Below are positions 1 to 8,279 of a stretch of DNA of 45,410 nucleotides, one piece after another. Made by a program: the position numbers and the translations under genes. The DNA lies in assembly GCA_002449665.1 (NCBI GenBank), contig DJXH01000051.1, positions 14,982-60,391 of the forward strand, written 5' to 3'. The notes under the pieces were generated by a model, which had not been told where the DNA came from, did not search any database, and saw only the letters and a program-made list of their open reading frames with translations. The stretch is from Bacteroidales bacterium UBA7009. Its GTDB lineage: Bacteria; Bacteroidota; Bacteroidia; Bacteroidales; Paludibacteraceae. Each line of letters starts with the position of its first letter. The first letter of the stretch is position 1.

Positions 1-1481
1 GACACGTTGACCACGGTAAGACCTCGCTGCTTGACCACATACGCAACACCAACGTCATTGCCGGTGAGGCAGGCGGTATAACGCAACATATAGGCGCATA
101 CAACGTCCAACTCAAAAACGGGCGACACCTCACTTTCCTTGACACCCCGGGACACGAAGCCTTTACTGCTATGCGAGCGCGCGGTGCGAAAGTTACGGAT
201 ATTGCTATTATCATTGTAGCTGCCGACGACGGTGTGATGCCACAGACACGCGAGGCTATCTCCCACGCACAGGCAGCCGGTGTACCTATGATTTTCGCTA
301 TTAACAAGTGCGATAAGCCCGGAGCCAATCCCGAAAAAATTAAGGAAGAACTGGCTAATATGAACCTGCTCGTGGAAGACTGGGGAGGTAAGTATCAGTC
401 GCAGGATATATCTGCGAAAAAAGGTACGGGCGTTTACGAACTGCTTGAGAAAGTGCTGCTTGAGGCAGATATGCTTGACCTCAAAGCCAATCCCAAACGC
501 CGTGCGAAAGGCTCCATCATCGAGTCGTCGCTTGACAAAGGTCGCGGATATGTCAGCACGGTGCTTGTCAGCGATGGTACGCTCCACATGGGCGACATCG
601 TCCTTGCCGGCTCTTTCCACGGCAAAGTGCGTGCTATGTTCAACGAGCGCGGACAGAGCATAGAACAGGCTCTCCCGGGTGAACCGGCGGTTATCCTCGG
701 TCTGAACGGCGCACCTACAGCCGGCGACGAGTTTAACGTGATGACCACCGAGCAGGAAGCAAGACAGATAGCCGCCAAGCGCGAACAACTGCAGCGCGAG
801 ATGTCTATACGCACGAAGAAACATATTGGTCTTGATGAAATCGGTCGCCGTCTTGCCATTGGCGACTTTAAGGAACTGAACCTCATCGTCAAAGCCGATG
901 TGGACGGCTCCGTGGAAGCCCTCTCCGACTCGCTTATCAAACTCTCAACAGAGAACATACAGGTTAATGTCATTCACAAAGCCGTCGGTGCTATCTCCGA
1001 TAGTGATGTGCTGCTCGCCGAGGCATCCGAGGCTATTATCATCGGCTTCAATGTCCGTCCTACCGGCACTGCCCGCAAGATGGCAGAGCAAGCCGAAGTG
1101 GATATACGCGTATATAACATCATCTACGATGCTCTCGAAGAGGTGAAAGCCGCTATGGCAGGTATGCTCTCGCCGGAGATAAAAGAAGAGGTAACAGCCA
1201 CACTCGAAGTAAGGCAGACCTTCCATATTTCCAAGGTCGGAACTATCGCCGGTTGCGTAGTTCGTGAGGGTAAGGTGCGCCGTCAAAACCGAGTGCGTGT
1301 CATTCGTGATGGTATAGTTATCTTCACCGGCGACCTCGCTTCACTCAAACACGGCAAAGACGATGTTAAGGAAATGGGTGTCAACCAAGAGTGCGGCGTA
1401 AGCATACGCTCATATAATGACCTTGTAGAAGGCGATATGCTTGAGACCTTCGAGCAAGTGGAGGTTGCTAAAACACTCTAA
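1..1481 (+). CDS. infB: Translation initiation factor IF-2, 3' part (5' end outside window)
   Basis: IF-2 is the GTPase that places initiator fMet-tRNA on the 30S subunit and promotes subunit joining in the cytoplasm. The frame is open from base 3, and about 492 residues are present. All G motifs are visible: HVDHGKTS (G1) at the very left edge, DTPGHEAF (G3), NKCDKP (G4) and a SAKKGTG-type G5. After the G domain come the beta-barrel domain II, domain III and the C-terminal fMet-tRNA-binding domain, ending in VEVAKTL. The N-terminal region is missing because the window starts inside the gene. An ATG at 171 is internal and is not the start. A small secreted-protein gene follows after about 40 bases. 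Confidence 0.97.
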   Translation, partial: HVDHGKTSLLDHIRNTNVIAGEAGGITQHIGAYNVQLKNGRHLTFLDTPGHEAFTAMRARGAKVTDIAIIIVAADDGVMPQTREAISHAQAAGVPMIFAINKCDKPGANPEKIKEELANMNLLVEDWGGKYQSQDISAKKGTGVYELLEKVLLEADMLDLKANPKRRAKGSIIESSLDKGRGYVSTVLVSDGTLHMGDIVLAGSFHGKVRAMFNERGQSIEQALPGEPAVILGLNGAPTAGDEFNVMTTEQEARQIAAKREQLQREMSIRTKKHIGLDEIGRRLAIGDFKELNLIVKADVDGSVEALSDSLIKLSTENIQVNVIHKAVGAISDSDVLLAEASEAIIIGFNVRPTGTARKMAEQAEVDIRVYNIIYDALEEVKAAMAGMLSPEIKEEVTATLEVRQTFHISKVGTIAGCVVREGKVRRQNRVRVIRDGIVIFTGDLASLKHGKDDVKEMGVNQECGVSIRSYNDLVEGDMLETFEQVEVAKTL

Positions 1482-1522
1482 AAATGACTATAGAGAATTA
1501 TTAAAACTATAAACAAACAGAT

Positions 1523-2020
1523 ATGAAAAAGATTTTTTCACTTTGCCTTCTCTGCCTTAGCGCAGTAGTGGCTTTTGCTCAACTCAATGTTGTAGCCGGT
1601 TCCGACAAATACCAAATCGACCAGCGTCCCAACTACAGTATTCGTTATGAGGCAAATATGTACGTACTTGTACTCGCCGACTATTTTACACAGCGTGAGA
1701 TTACTCTCGAACTTGCCGATACTCGCGAACACTCAATCGCCGAGATAATGACTATTGAGAATCAAATGAAAGCCGCCAAGAAAGGTGAGACTATCTCTAT
1801 TACCCAAAAAGGTCGCAAATATAACGTAGTGAAGGTTTCAGGCAACGAATACCTCTTCTCTGAAGGTCAGCCCGACTATCAGCTGTCTGCATATCAAGTG
1901 CTTGTACCCGCGCTCAAAAAGCACAGTGAGTTTATTCAGTCTGTAGTTCGTATGCCTTACGCTATCGGTCATGTTACCAAATCCGACCTTAGCCGTATGC
2001 AGAAAAAACTCGGTAAATAA
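1523..2020 (+). CDS. Small exported protein of unknown function
   Basis: The product has 165 residues. The N-terminus is a clear Sec signal peptide (MKKIFSLCLLCLSAVVAFA, then Q), so a periplasmic or envelope location is expected. The mature part is about 145 residues, mixed alpha/beta and hydrophilic, with no cysteines and no motif I recognise. It follows infB on the same strand and could share its transcript. Its stop is 5 bases from the end of the convergent rsmD, with no terminator hairpin seen between them. It is a real gene by its signal peptide and codon pattern, but no function can be given. Confidence 0.75.
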   Translation: MKKIFSLCLLCLSAVVAFAQLNVVAGSDKYQIDQRPNYSIRYEANMYVLVLADYFTQREITLELADTREHSIAEIMTIENQMKAAKKGETISITQKGRKYNVVKVSGNEYLFSEGQPDYQLSAYQVLVPALKKHSEFIQSVVRMPYAIGHVTKSDLSRMQKKLGK

Positions 2021-2025
2021 AGTTT

Positions 2026-2553
2026 TTACGACTTAAAGAAACTGAAGTGTACACTTCCATACTCGCGCATCTCAACGAAGTTGGGGTGCGCGTTGTAGTT
2101 AGTGCCCTTGCCGTGTTCCACTACCATCCAACTGTCTTTTTTGAGGTGCGGCAGGGCGAGATAAGGTATGTCCGAGATGTTGTCAAGCATATACGGCGGG
2201 TCGGCGTATATGAAGTCGAACAACATCTTGTTGGTGTTTAAGAACTTGAATACATCGCCTCTTACAACGTGCAGGTTGGTTATGCCCAAGTTCTTGCAAG
2301 TGGAGATAATGAAGTTTTGCTGCACGTGTGCCATCTCCACTGCCACCACTTCTCTCGCGCCACGGCTGACAAACTCAAGTCCGATACCGCCCGTACCTGC
2401 AAAGAGGTCGAGCATATCCGTGCCTTCAAAGTCTATTTTGTTGTTTAGCAGATTAAAAAGACTTTCTTTGGCAAAGTCGGTTGTTGGTCGTGCTGTTATA
2501 TTTTTAGGGGGCATCAACCGACGCCCCCTAAATTTACCTGATATTATTCTCAT
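2026..2553 (-). CDS. rsmD: 16S rRNA (guanine966-N2)-methyltransferase
   Basis: This SAM-dependent enzyme methylates G966 of 16S rRNA during small-subunit assembly. The 175-residue length is normal for RsmD. The start MRIISGKFRGRRL is typical of the family. The SAM-binding motif DLFAGTGGIGLE lies at about residues 49-60, and the catalytic N6/N2-type DPPY motif at 118-121. The gene lies downstream of the membrane-anchored protein at 2604-3362 on the same strand. The 50-base gap between them contains a perfect 24-bp palindrome (2578-2601). Confidence 0.93.
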   Translation of the reverse strand: MRIISGKFRGRRLMPPKNITARPTTDFAKESLFNLLNNKIDFEGTDMLDLFAGTGGIGLEFVSRGAREVVAVEMAHVQQNFIISTCKNLGITNLHVVRGDVFKFLNTNKMLFDFIYADPPYMLDNISDIPYLALPHLKKDSWMVVEHGKGTNYNAHPNFVEMREYGSVHFSFFKS

Positions 2554-2577
2554 GTGTTGTTATCGTTATGATACAGT

Positions 2578-2601
2578 GTTTCAGCCAATATTGGCTGAAA
2601 C
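2578..2601. repeat. Perfect 24-bp palindrome upstream of rsmD
   Basis: The 12-base arm GTTTCAGCCAAT is followed at once by its exact reverse complement, with no spacer. It sits 24 bases before the rsmD start and just after the stop codon of the upstream minus-strand gene. No T-run follows it on the minus strand, so a simple intrinsic terminator is unlikely. A dimeric-repressor operator or an mRNA hairpin are both possible. Confidence 0.7.
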
Positions 2602-2603
2602 TG

Positions 2604-3362
2604 TTATTCCCAGTTGCCTGCGTTGTTGTTCGGGGCATCTACAGAACCGAACATCAGCCCGGGGTAGTGATCCAGTTTCTGCTCTTTGTCTATGAGGTTG
2701 GTCAGTTCCTGCTTGTCAAGGTCGTGCAGATAGGTGTTGTAGTGTGCGCGAGCAGCCATAATAGGTACGTGTATGCCCTGCGAAGTGGCATATCCGTTGT
2801 TCACCTCTATCTCAAAGCGTTGGTGGTCGGTATAGGGGATATAGATAATATCTCCTATGGTTGCTTCCGTATATTCACCTTTGTATAAGGTCTCTATCAT
2901 GTTTTTGAAGATAGTGTCGCGGCGGAAACCTTGCAAGTCGTTGGCTTTTACATCTTTGTCGTTAGCCCAAACGTATGCATATAGTGCGCTGTCGCTCTCA
3001 AAAGTCATCTTGGCGAGTGCTTTTGCCTTTGCTGTTTGCAGGATTTTGACGGCTTTATGCTCGGTCATCTTGTTTTCAAGCTGTTTGTCGGTGAGCGCAC
3101 CCTCTTTCAGAACTTCCTTCTTGGGAGTGGTACGCAGGAAAAGAACGAGCGAATCGAGGTCGGCTGTATAGTAACCCTTGACGAGTTTATACTCGTTTTC
3201 CGCTATGCGGATATCCATAAGGTGTTTTATTACTTTGACTTCTCTTTGTTCGCGTGTTTCCTCAAAGCGGATGGGGGTAACTACGCTGTCAATACACATC
3301 CAAGCCAAAAATACGGCTGCTGCTGAGAGCAGAATCTGAAAAGTAATTCGTGTTGCTTTCAT
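2604..3362 (-). CDS. Membrane-anchored protein of unknown function
   Basis: I chose the ATG at 3362 because it begins a good signal-anchor (MKATRITFQILLSAAAVFLAW). The open frame runs further upstream to 3425, but the likely promoter (3395-3426) overlaps that extension. The product is 252 residues with one N-terminal hydrophobic segment and a long hydrophilic, charged remainder, probably periplasmic. The C-terminal end is Asn-rich (DAPNNNAGNWE). I recognise no catalytic motif. It is divergent from recR and may be co-transcribed with rsmD. Confidence 0.75.
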   Translation of the reverse strand: MKATRITFQILLSAAAVFLAWMCIDSVVTPIRFEETREQREVKVIKHLMDIRIAENEYKLVKGYYTADLDSLVLFLRTTPKKEVLKEGALTDKQLENKMTEHKAVKILQTAKAKALAKMTFESDSALYAYVWANDKDVKANDLQGFRRDTIFKNMIETLYKGEYTEATIGDIIYIPYTDHQRFEIEVNNGYATSQGIHVPIMAARAHYNTYLHDLDKQELTNLIDKEQKLDHYPGLMFGSVDAPNNNAGNWE

Positions 3363-3394
3363 TTTTGTATGAATACATTTACATAATTCGGCGG

Positions 3395-3426
3395 CAAAAT
3401 TACTCGTTTTTTCCCGATTGTGCAAA
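3395..3426 (-). promoter_or_regulatory. Bacteroidota-type promoter for the 3362 gene
   Basis: On the minus strand a TTTG (-33 box, bases 3426-3423) is followed after 20 bases by TAATTTTG (-7 box, 3402-3395), matching TTTG-N19/20-TAnnTTTG. Transcription would begin about 25 bases before the ATG at 3362. Confidence 0.6.
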
Positions 3427-3463
3427 TAATTGTGCGTAATTTATCTATGATTGCGCAAATATG

Positions 3464-3494
3464 TTTGCAAAAACGTTTTTTTTTCGTACCTTTG
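3464..3494 (+). promoter_or_regulatory. Bacteroidota-type promoter for recR
   Basis: TTTG at 3464-3467, a 19-base spacer, then TACCTTTG at 3487-3494. The recR ATG is at 3502, only 7 bases after the -7 box. The transcript would therefore have almost no leader. Confidence 0.65.
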
Positions 3495-3501
3495 CGCCGT
3501 T

Positions 3502-4110
3502 ATGAATGATTATCCGTCAGTTTTGCTCGAGGCTGCCGTGCAGCAGATGTCCTCTTTGCCCGGGGTGGGTAAGCGTACCGCATTACGACATGTGTTACAC
3601 CTTTTAAGGCAAAAGCCGGAGACGGTCGAAGCCTTTGCCTCTGCTATGACACGCCTTCGCAATGAAGTAACCTATTGCCGTGTCTGCCACAATATATCCG
3701 ATACCGAACTTTGCCCTATTTGCAGCAGCCGTAGCAGGGACAAACACCTTGTGTGCGTGGTGGAAAACGTGCAGGACGTAATGCAGGTGGAGAACACCGG
3801 GCAGTATAACGGTCTTTACCACGTCCTCGGCGGAATAATATCGCCTATGGACGGAGTGGGTCCGAAAGATATAGAGATTGACTCGCTTGTGGAGCGCGTC
3901 AAAAACGATGGTGTTACCGAGGTGATACTTGCCCTGCCCACCACAATGGAGGGGGATACCACAAACTTTTATATCTTCCGCCGTTTGCAGGATACGGGAG
4001 TGAAAGTGAGCCAGATAGCGCGCGGCGTGGCTGTGGGGGGCGAGATTGAATATACAGACGAGATAACGCTCGGTCGCTCCATTGTCAATCGTATAGAATT
4101 CAAAGCCTGA
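3502..4110 (+). CDS. recR: Recombination mediator protein RecR
   Basis: RecR works with RecF/RecO to load RecA on SSB-coated gapped DNA. The product is 202 residues, normal for the family. The helix-hairpin-helix region (SLPGVGKRTALRHVLHLL) is at about 18-35. The zinc finger has C59, C62, C71 and C74 (YCRVCHN...LCPIC). The Toprim domain begins at LVCVVENVQDVM (about residue 83). The ATG at 3502 is chosen over an in-frame ATG at 3451 because the promoter lies between them and the family starts here. A four-TM protein gene follows after 29 bases. Confidence 0.95.
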   Translation: MNDYPSVLLEAAVQQMSSLPGVGKRTALRHVLHLLRQKPETVEAFASAMTRLRNEVTYCRVCHNISDTELCPICSSRSRDKHLVCVVENVQDVMQVENTGQYNGLYHVLGGIISPMDGVGPKDIEIDSLVERVKNDGVTEVILALPTTMEGDTTNFYIFRRLQDTGVKVSQIARGVAVGGEIEYTDEITLGRSIVNRIEFKA

Positions 4111-4139
4111 ATATGCCTAACTTCTAACTTCTCAAAAAT

Positions 4140-4595
4140 ATGTATCAGAAACTGTCACGTAGTCTGTCTGCTGTCTATTATGCAGTTATGTTTATCGCCG
4201 TGTTAGCGGCTGCCGTTATGTTCTTTCTTTTGGACAAAGAGATTATCAAGACCATTCCTGTCGCTTCCACTACCGGTATGGTCATTCAGTATATAGTCAT
4301 CTTTGATGCACTTATATCCATACCTTTGGGACTATATATCTTCTCCCGCCGCTGCAAGCAGTTGCGTTTTGTGGACGATATGGACTGGCGTTTGTCCCTC
4401 TATCGCCGTTACGATATTTGGCGCATTATAGTTGTCGGTCAGCCGATGACTTTAGCTATTATTGCCTACTACCTGCTCGGCGGCTATCAGTCAATGCTTT
4501 GGGTGGCTGCCATATCCGCCGTAGGGTGGTATTTCTGCAAACCCACTGCACGTAAAATAGAACTTGAAATAATGCCTTATGACGATAGCTATTGA
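4140..4595 (+). CDS. Small integral membrane protein, unknown function
   Basis: The product has 151 residues and about four hydrophobic segments, at roughly 14-32, 44-68, 93-110 and 117-132, separated by short charged loops (SRRCKQLRF, WRLSLYRRYD). I recall no named family. Its 3' end overlaps the start of the HAD-like gene by 17 bases, which implies translational coupling. It sits between recR and a HAD/GNAT pair, a likely single transcript. The function cannot be inferred. Confidence 0.75.
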   Translation: MYQKLSRSLSAVYYAVMFIAVLAAAVMFFLLDKEIIKTIPVASTTGMVIQYIVIFDALISIPLGLYIFSRRCKQLRFVDDMDWRLSLYRRYDIWRIIVVGQPMTLAIIAYYLLGGYQSMLWVAAISAVGWYFCKPTARKIELEIMPYDDSY

Positions 4596-4992
4596 TTTTG
4601 ACGGTACCATCGTTACCCACGCTTATCCCGCCATTGGCAAACCTATTCCTTTTGCCATAGAGACTCTGCGCCAACTGCAGCAGGTGGATCATCACCAACT
4701 CATTCTCTGGTCCTGCCGCGAGGGCGAACTGCTACAGCAGGCGGTTGACTATTGCCGTGAGCGCGGAGTGGAGTTCTATGCCGTCAACAGCAATTTCCCC
4801 GGCGAACCGAAAGATGGAATGGGTGCGCGCAAACTGACAGCCGACCTTTTTATTGACGACCGCAACCTCGGCGGACTGCCCGATTGGGGAGTTATCTATC
4901 AGATGATTCATACCGGACAATACAACCGCCCGTATCTGCCGGACGAAAAACCGAAAAAGAAAGAAAATATCCTACAACGCATCTTCGGATGA
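4579..4992 (+). CDS. Small HAD-like hydrolase-fold protein
   Basis: The product has 137 residues. The N-terminal DFDGT (D6, D8) is the HAD motif I nucleophile/acid pair. A later IDDR is a plausible acidic motif IV, and LWSCREGE gives the motif II serine. There is no cap domain, so this is a minimal HAD, resembling the short Bacteroides proteins of the BT0820 type. The substrate is unknown. It starts inside the preceding membrane-protein gene. Confidence 0.8.
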   Translation: MTIAIDFDGTIVTHAYPAIGKPIPFAIETLRQLQQVDHHQLILWSCREGELLQQAVDYCRERGVEFYAVNSNFPGEPKDGMGARKLTADLFIDDRNLGGLPDWGVIYQMIHTGQYNRPYLPDEKPKKKENILQRIFG

Positions 4993-5033
4993 TAGAGAAA
5001 ATGTTGCAGCGGGCAAAAAGTTAATTATTCATA

Positions 5034-5534
5034 GTGGTACGCTTAAGAAAAATAGAACCTGAAGACCTGCCGTTTCTCTACAAGTGGGAGAACGATGGTG
5101 CGGCGTGGGCTGACGGCAGTGTGCGTAATCCGCTGTCGCAGTTCGATTTAAGGCAATATATAGAGCAGTCGGCAGGCGATATATATAAGGACGGACAGCT
5201 ACGGCTGATAGCCGACTGTGTAGCAGAAGACGGCAAATTTACAATAGGTGCGGTGGACTTGTACGATTTCGACCCGCGCAACCTCCGTGCCGGAGTGGGG
5301 ATATACATCGCGCCGGAATACAGGCGAAAAGGCTATGGTAAGCAAGCCTTACGCCTTCTTGACGATTATACGTTCTCTTTTCTTCGCTTGCGCTTGCTCT
5401 ATGCTTTCGTCTCCGTTGCCAATACTGCCTCGCAAAACCTCTTCCGTTCAGCAGGCTATACGCCTTCTTCTGCTATCCCCGATTGGACACTCGACGGAGA
5501 TGCTGCCATTTGGTCGAAAATAGGGATAGACTAA
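5034..5534 (+). CDS. GNAT-family N-acetyltransferase
   Basis: The product has 166 residues and starts at a GTG (5034), the only start giving the expected opening VRLRKIEPEDLPFLYKWEND. The acetyl-CoA pyrophosphate-binding segment is R97-R-K-G-Y-G-K103, with beta4 just before it (GVGIYIAPEY). The C-terminal N-x-x-S-Q-N-L-F-R-S-A-G-Y segment is typical of RimJ/RimL/SpeG-like members. The substrate (amine, protein N-terminus or polyamine) cannot be told. It follows the HAD gene by 41 bases. Confidence 0.85.
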   Translation: MVRLRKIEPEDLPFLYKWENDGAAWADGSVRNPLSQFDLRQYIEQSAGDIYKDGQLRLIADCVAEDGKFTIGAVDLYDFDPRNLRAGVGIYIAPEYRRKGYGKQALRLLDDYTFSFLRLRLLYAFVSVANTASQNLFRSAGYTPSSAIPDWTLDGDAAIWSKIGID

Positions 5535-5541
5535 ACCTTAA

Positions 5542-5605
5542 GTGCCAAAAACGTGTAAAAATACACAAAAATAGGTGCCGAAAATGTGTAAATTTACACA
5601 TTTAT
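5542..5605. repeat. Two 33-bp direct repeats, each with a TGTGTAAA palindrome
   Basis: Two adjacent copies of a unit beginning GTGCC(A/G)AAAA start at 5542 and 5575. The first contains CGTGTAAAAATACAC. The second contains a perfect 22-bp palindrome at 5582-5603 centred on AAATTT. They stand directly before the ATPase remnant. A pair of palindromic sites at a gene start looks like an operator array. Confidence 0.75.
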
Positions 5606-5624
5606 TGAAACCTGTCGTTTTGTA

Positions 5625-6174
5625 GAGAATTGGCAGACTTTGGAGCATTTGCCGGAGATTATTTTTTCACGCTTGATGGAGCAGTATCGCCGTTATGTCG
5701 TATGCGGCGGTATGCCGGAATCGGTAAAAACATTGCTCGATGGTGGCGGTATGCGCGATGTGGATGCAGTCCTTCAGGACATTCTGCAACTGTATCAGCT
5801 TGAGTTTGCTAAATATACCACACCTGTAGAGGTAAACCGAATAAATGCGATATGGCATTCTCTGCCGTCTCAATTGGCAAAGGAGAATAGAAAATTCATT
5901 TATAATTTAGTTCGTTCAAGTGCTCGTGCCCGCGGATTTTGTGGTATATACCGAGGGCGGAGTAGTACTTGTTGAAGTCAAGTCGGGCAGCCGTATCAGT
6001 GGCGGTAGTCTTGCATCGTACAAGAACAAATACGAGCCGCGTGTTAGTGTACGCCTGTCTATGAATAATTTGCAATGTAATGGCAACTTGTTAAGTATTC
6101 CACTCCCCTTGGCTGACCAACTATACAAGTATATTCACCTTTATTTTAGTGAATATAATGATAGACGACGTTGA
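5625..6174 (+). pseudogene. Remnant of a DUF4143 archaeal-type ATPase
   Basis: The first segment (to about 5933) reads as the middle of a DUF4143 protein: RLMEQYRRYVVCGGMPESV, then QLYQLEFAKY and KENRKFIYNLVRSSARAR. The reading then jumps frame at about 5925-5935 straight into the C-terminal nuclease-like part (ADFVVYTEGGVVLVEVKSGS) and ends at 6174. The P-loop AAA domain is absent, and about 150 residues between the two segments are missing. At least two deletions and a frameshift have therefore destroyed the gene. The upstream repeat has survived. No intact start exists. Confidence 0.8.
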
Positions 6175-6256
6175 GGAGTTAATTTTTGAATATATAATGA
6201 AAAGTAATGCCAACCTCAATATAAAGAATTCCTAAATCAGGAAAAACGTAAAGGAA

Positions 6257-6288
6257 TTTGTGTATATTGTAAATTATCAATAACTTTG
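6257..6288 (+). promoter_or_regulatory. Bacteroidota-type promoter for the amylase gene
   Basis: TTTG at 6257-6260, a 20-base spacer, then TAACTTTG at 6281-6288. This predicts a leader of about 30-55 bases, depending on which ATG is used. Confidence 0.6.
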
Positions 6289-6349
6289 CAGGGTTATTGT
6301 GAATATCCAAAATAATAAACCATAAATGCATTTACAAATAAAGAATGTT

Positions 6350-8191
6350 ATGAGACGTATTTCACTTATTATCACCTTATTCTTTGCGCTTGCTGTCAGT
6401 GGAATGAACGTACAGCAGGTGGAGCCGTTGTGCTGGTGGACTGATATGCAATGCCCTCTTACTCTGCTCGTTCACGGAGAAGACCTTGTCAGTTCAACGG
6501 TTACTATTCAACGCCTCAACGGCAAAAAAATTCTCAAAGGTGAATGTACCGGACTTGTACTCAAAGGACAGCACAATGCCTATTCGCCCAACTATCTTTT
6601 TCTTGACCTTGACGTAAAAGAAACCGGCATATATCGCATCACCCTCAAAAAAGCCAACCGCAAGGTCAGTTTCGATTATCAGATTTTTGCTCGCCGTGAG
6701 GGGAGCCGCGAACGCAAGTCTTTCACTTCAGCCGATTGCATCTATCTGCTTATGTCTGACCGTTTTGTGGACGGCGACCCTACTAACAATACCTTGCCCT
6801 CTATGCGCGAGAAAGCCGACAAAAACAATGTTCACGGACGCTGGGGCGGCGATATACAGGGTATCATCAACAGTCTTGACCATATACGTGCTACCGGCGC
6901 AACAGCTATCTGGCCTACGCCCCTGCTCGAAGACAACGAAGAGGCTTGGAGTTACCACGGATACGCCTGCTCCGACTACTACCACATTGACCCTCGTTAC
7001 GGCTCTAACGAACTGTATTGCACTATGGTAGAGGAAGCCCATAAGAAAGGAATAAAAGTGCTGATGGATATGGTGCCTAACCATTGCGGTGCCGGACACT
7101 GGTGGATGCAAGACCTGCCGTACAACGACTGGATAAACCAATTCCCGACTTTTACCAACACCGTCAATGCTTTCTCCACCAACTATGACATCAATGCATC
7201 TAAGTACGACCGAGACCTTAGCAATCGCGGTTGGTTCGACACCCCTATGCCGGATATGAATCTTGACAACCCCGACCTGCTTAAATACTTCACACAGTGG
7301 GCTATATGGTGGATTGAGTATGCCGACCTTGACGGACTGCGCGTTGACACCTATCCCTATATAGGCAAAGAGGCTTCTGCTTTGTGGTGTAAAGCCATCA
7401 GGAATGAATATCCGAATATCAATATAGTAGGCGAATGTTGGACGCGCCCTGCTTCGGCTGTGGCTTATTGGCAGTCAGGAGCGAAGAACTATGACGGCTA
7501 TGACTCGGGTTTGCCATCCGTTATGGATTTCCCTGTAGAAGAGGCTATACGACAGGCACTTGAAAACGATGGCAACTACTGGGGCGGCGGACTGACCAAG
7601 GTCTATGATGCCGTGGCTATGGATTACCTCTATGCCGATGTCAACCAACTGCTTATGTTCGTTGGCAACCACGATATGGACCGCTTTGCCGATGTGGTGA
7701 AAGACGGAGATATACGTCGGGTGAAGATGGGACACGCCCTCGTGGCTACAATGCGTGGCATACCGCAGATTTTTGCAGGAGACGAGTATGCAATGCGCTC
7801 CTCCGACCGCTCGCTCGGTCATTCCACCCTGCGTATGCCTCTGCCTCAACGCGATACGCTAAACGCAGTACAAAGAGATGTATATAACTATATAAGCACG
7901 CTCTATACTTGGCGCAAGTCAGAGCCTGTACTGCATACGGGAAGGACTATGCACTTTATTGACCGCAGCAATACTTACGTCTTCTTCCGATATGATGATA
8001 ATGAAGCGGTCTTTGTCTTTGCCAACGGTGCAGAGGAAAACCGCACTATCCCCACCGACCACTACGCAGAGATACTGACCAAGTACAGTCCTGTTGGAGT
8101 GGACGTGATGACGGGCAAGACTATAGACCTTCGCCGCACGGACATTACTGCACTGCCTCTCACAACACTGATAGTCAAACTGCATAAATAA
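6350..8191 (+). CDS. Exported alpha-amylase family enzyme (GH13, neopullulanase/cyclomaltodextrinase-like)
   Basis: This enzyme should hydrolyse alpha-1,4 glucan linkages outside the cytoplasm. The start at 6350 gives a signal peptide (MRRISLIITLFFALAVSG); an ATG at 6326 adds eight residues and is possible. The product is 613 residues. An N-terminal beta-sandwich of about 110 residues precedes the TIM barrel. GH13 signatures: region I DMVPNH (D240, H245), region II DGLRVDTYP with nucleophile D333, region III GECW with acid/base E362, region IV GNHD with D442. A C-terminal beta domain ends in PLTTLIVKLHK. No SusC/SusD pair is present, so it is not in a usual PUL. It has its own promoter and terminator. 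Confidence 0.92.
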   Translation: MRRISLIITLFFALAVSGMNVQQVEPLCWWTDMQCPLTLLVHGEDLVSSTVTIQRLNGKKILKGECTGLVLKGQHNAYSPNYLFLDLDVKETGIYRITLKKANRKVSFDYQIFARREGSRERKSFTSADCIYLLMSDRFVDGDPTNNTLPSMREKADKNNVHGRWGGDIQGIINSLDHIRATGATAIWPTPLLEDNEEAWSYHGYACSDYYHIDPRYGSNELYCTMVEEAHKKGIKVLMDMVPNHCGAGHWWMQDLPYNDWINQFPTFTNTVNAFSTNYDINASKYDRDLSNRGWFDTPMPDMNLDNPDLLKYFTQWAIWWIEYADLDGLRVDTYPYIGKEASALWCKAIRNEYPNINIVGECWTRPASAVAYWQSGAKNYDGYDSGLPSVMDFPVEEAIRQALENDGNYWGGGLTKVYDAVAMDYLYADVNQLLMFVGNHDMDRFADVVKDGDIRRVKMGHALVATMRGIPQIFAGDEYAMRSSDRSLGHSTLRMPLPQRDTLNAVQRDVYNYISTLYTWRKSEPVLHTGRTMHFIDRSNTYVFFRYDDNEAVFVFANGAEENRTIPTDHYAEILTKYSPVGVDVMTGKTIDLRRTDITALPLTTLIVKLHK

Positions 8192-8201
8192 TCTCTTACA
8201 A

Positions 8202-8240
8202 ACAAAACAAGCGGGGACTTACAGTCCTCGCTTGTTTTGT
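8202..8240. terminator. Bidirectional intrinsic terminator between GH13 gene and luxS
   Basis: An 18-bp stem (8202-8219 with 8223-8240, one G-T wobble) closes a three-base TAC loop. The outer stem is ACAAAACAAG/CTTGTTTTGT, which gives T-rich tails on both strands. It can end both convergent transcripts. Confidence 0.9.
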
Positions 8241-8279
8241 ATATCAATACGTTAGCTATCTCGAGTAGTGTGTAGTAGT

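Noticed and set aside
8202..8240. A regulatory operator between the amylase gene and luxS
   Set aside because: The stem is long, has a three-base loop and T-rich tails on both strands, and separates convergent genes, so a bidirectional terminator explains it.
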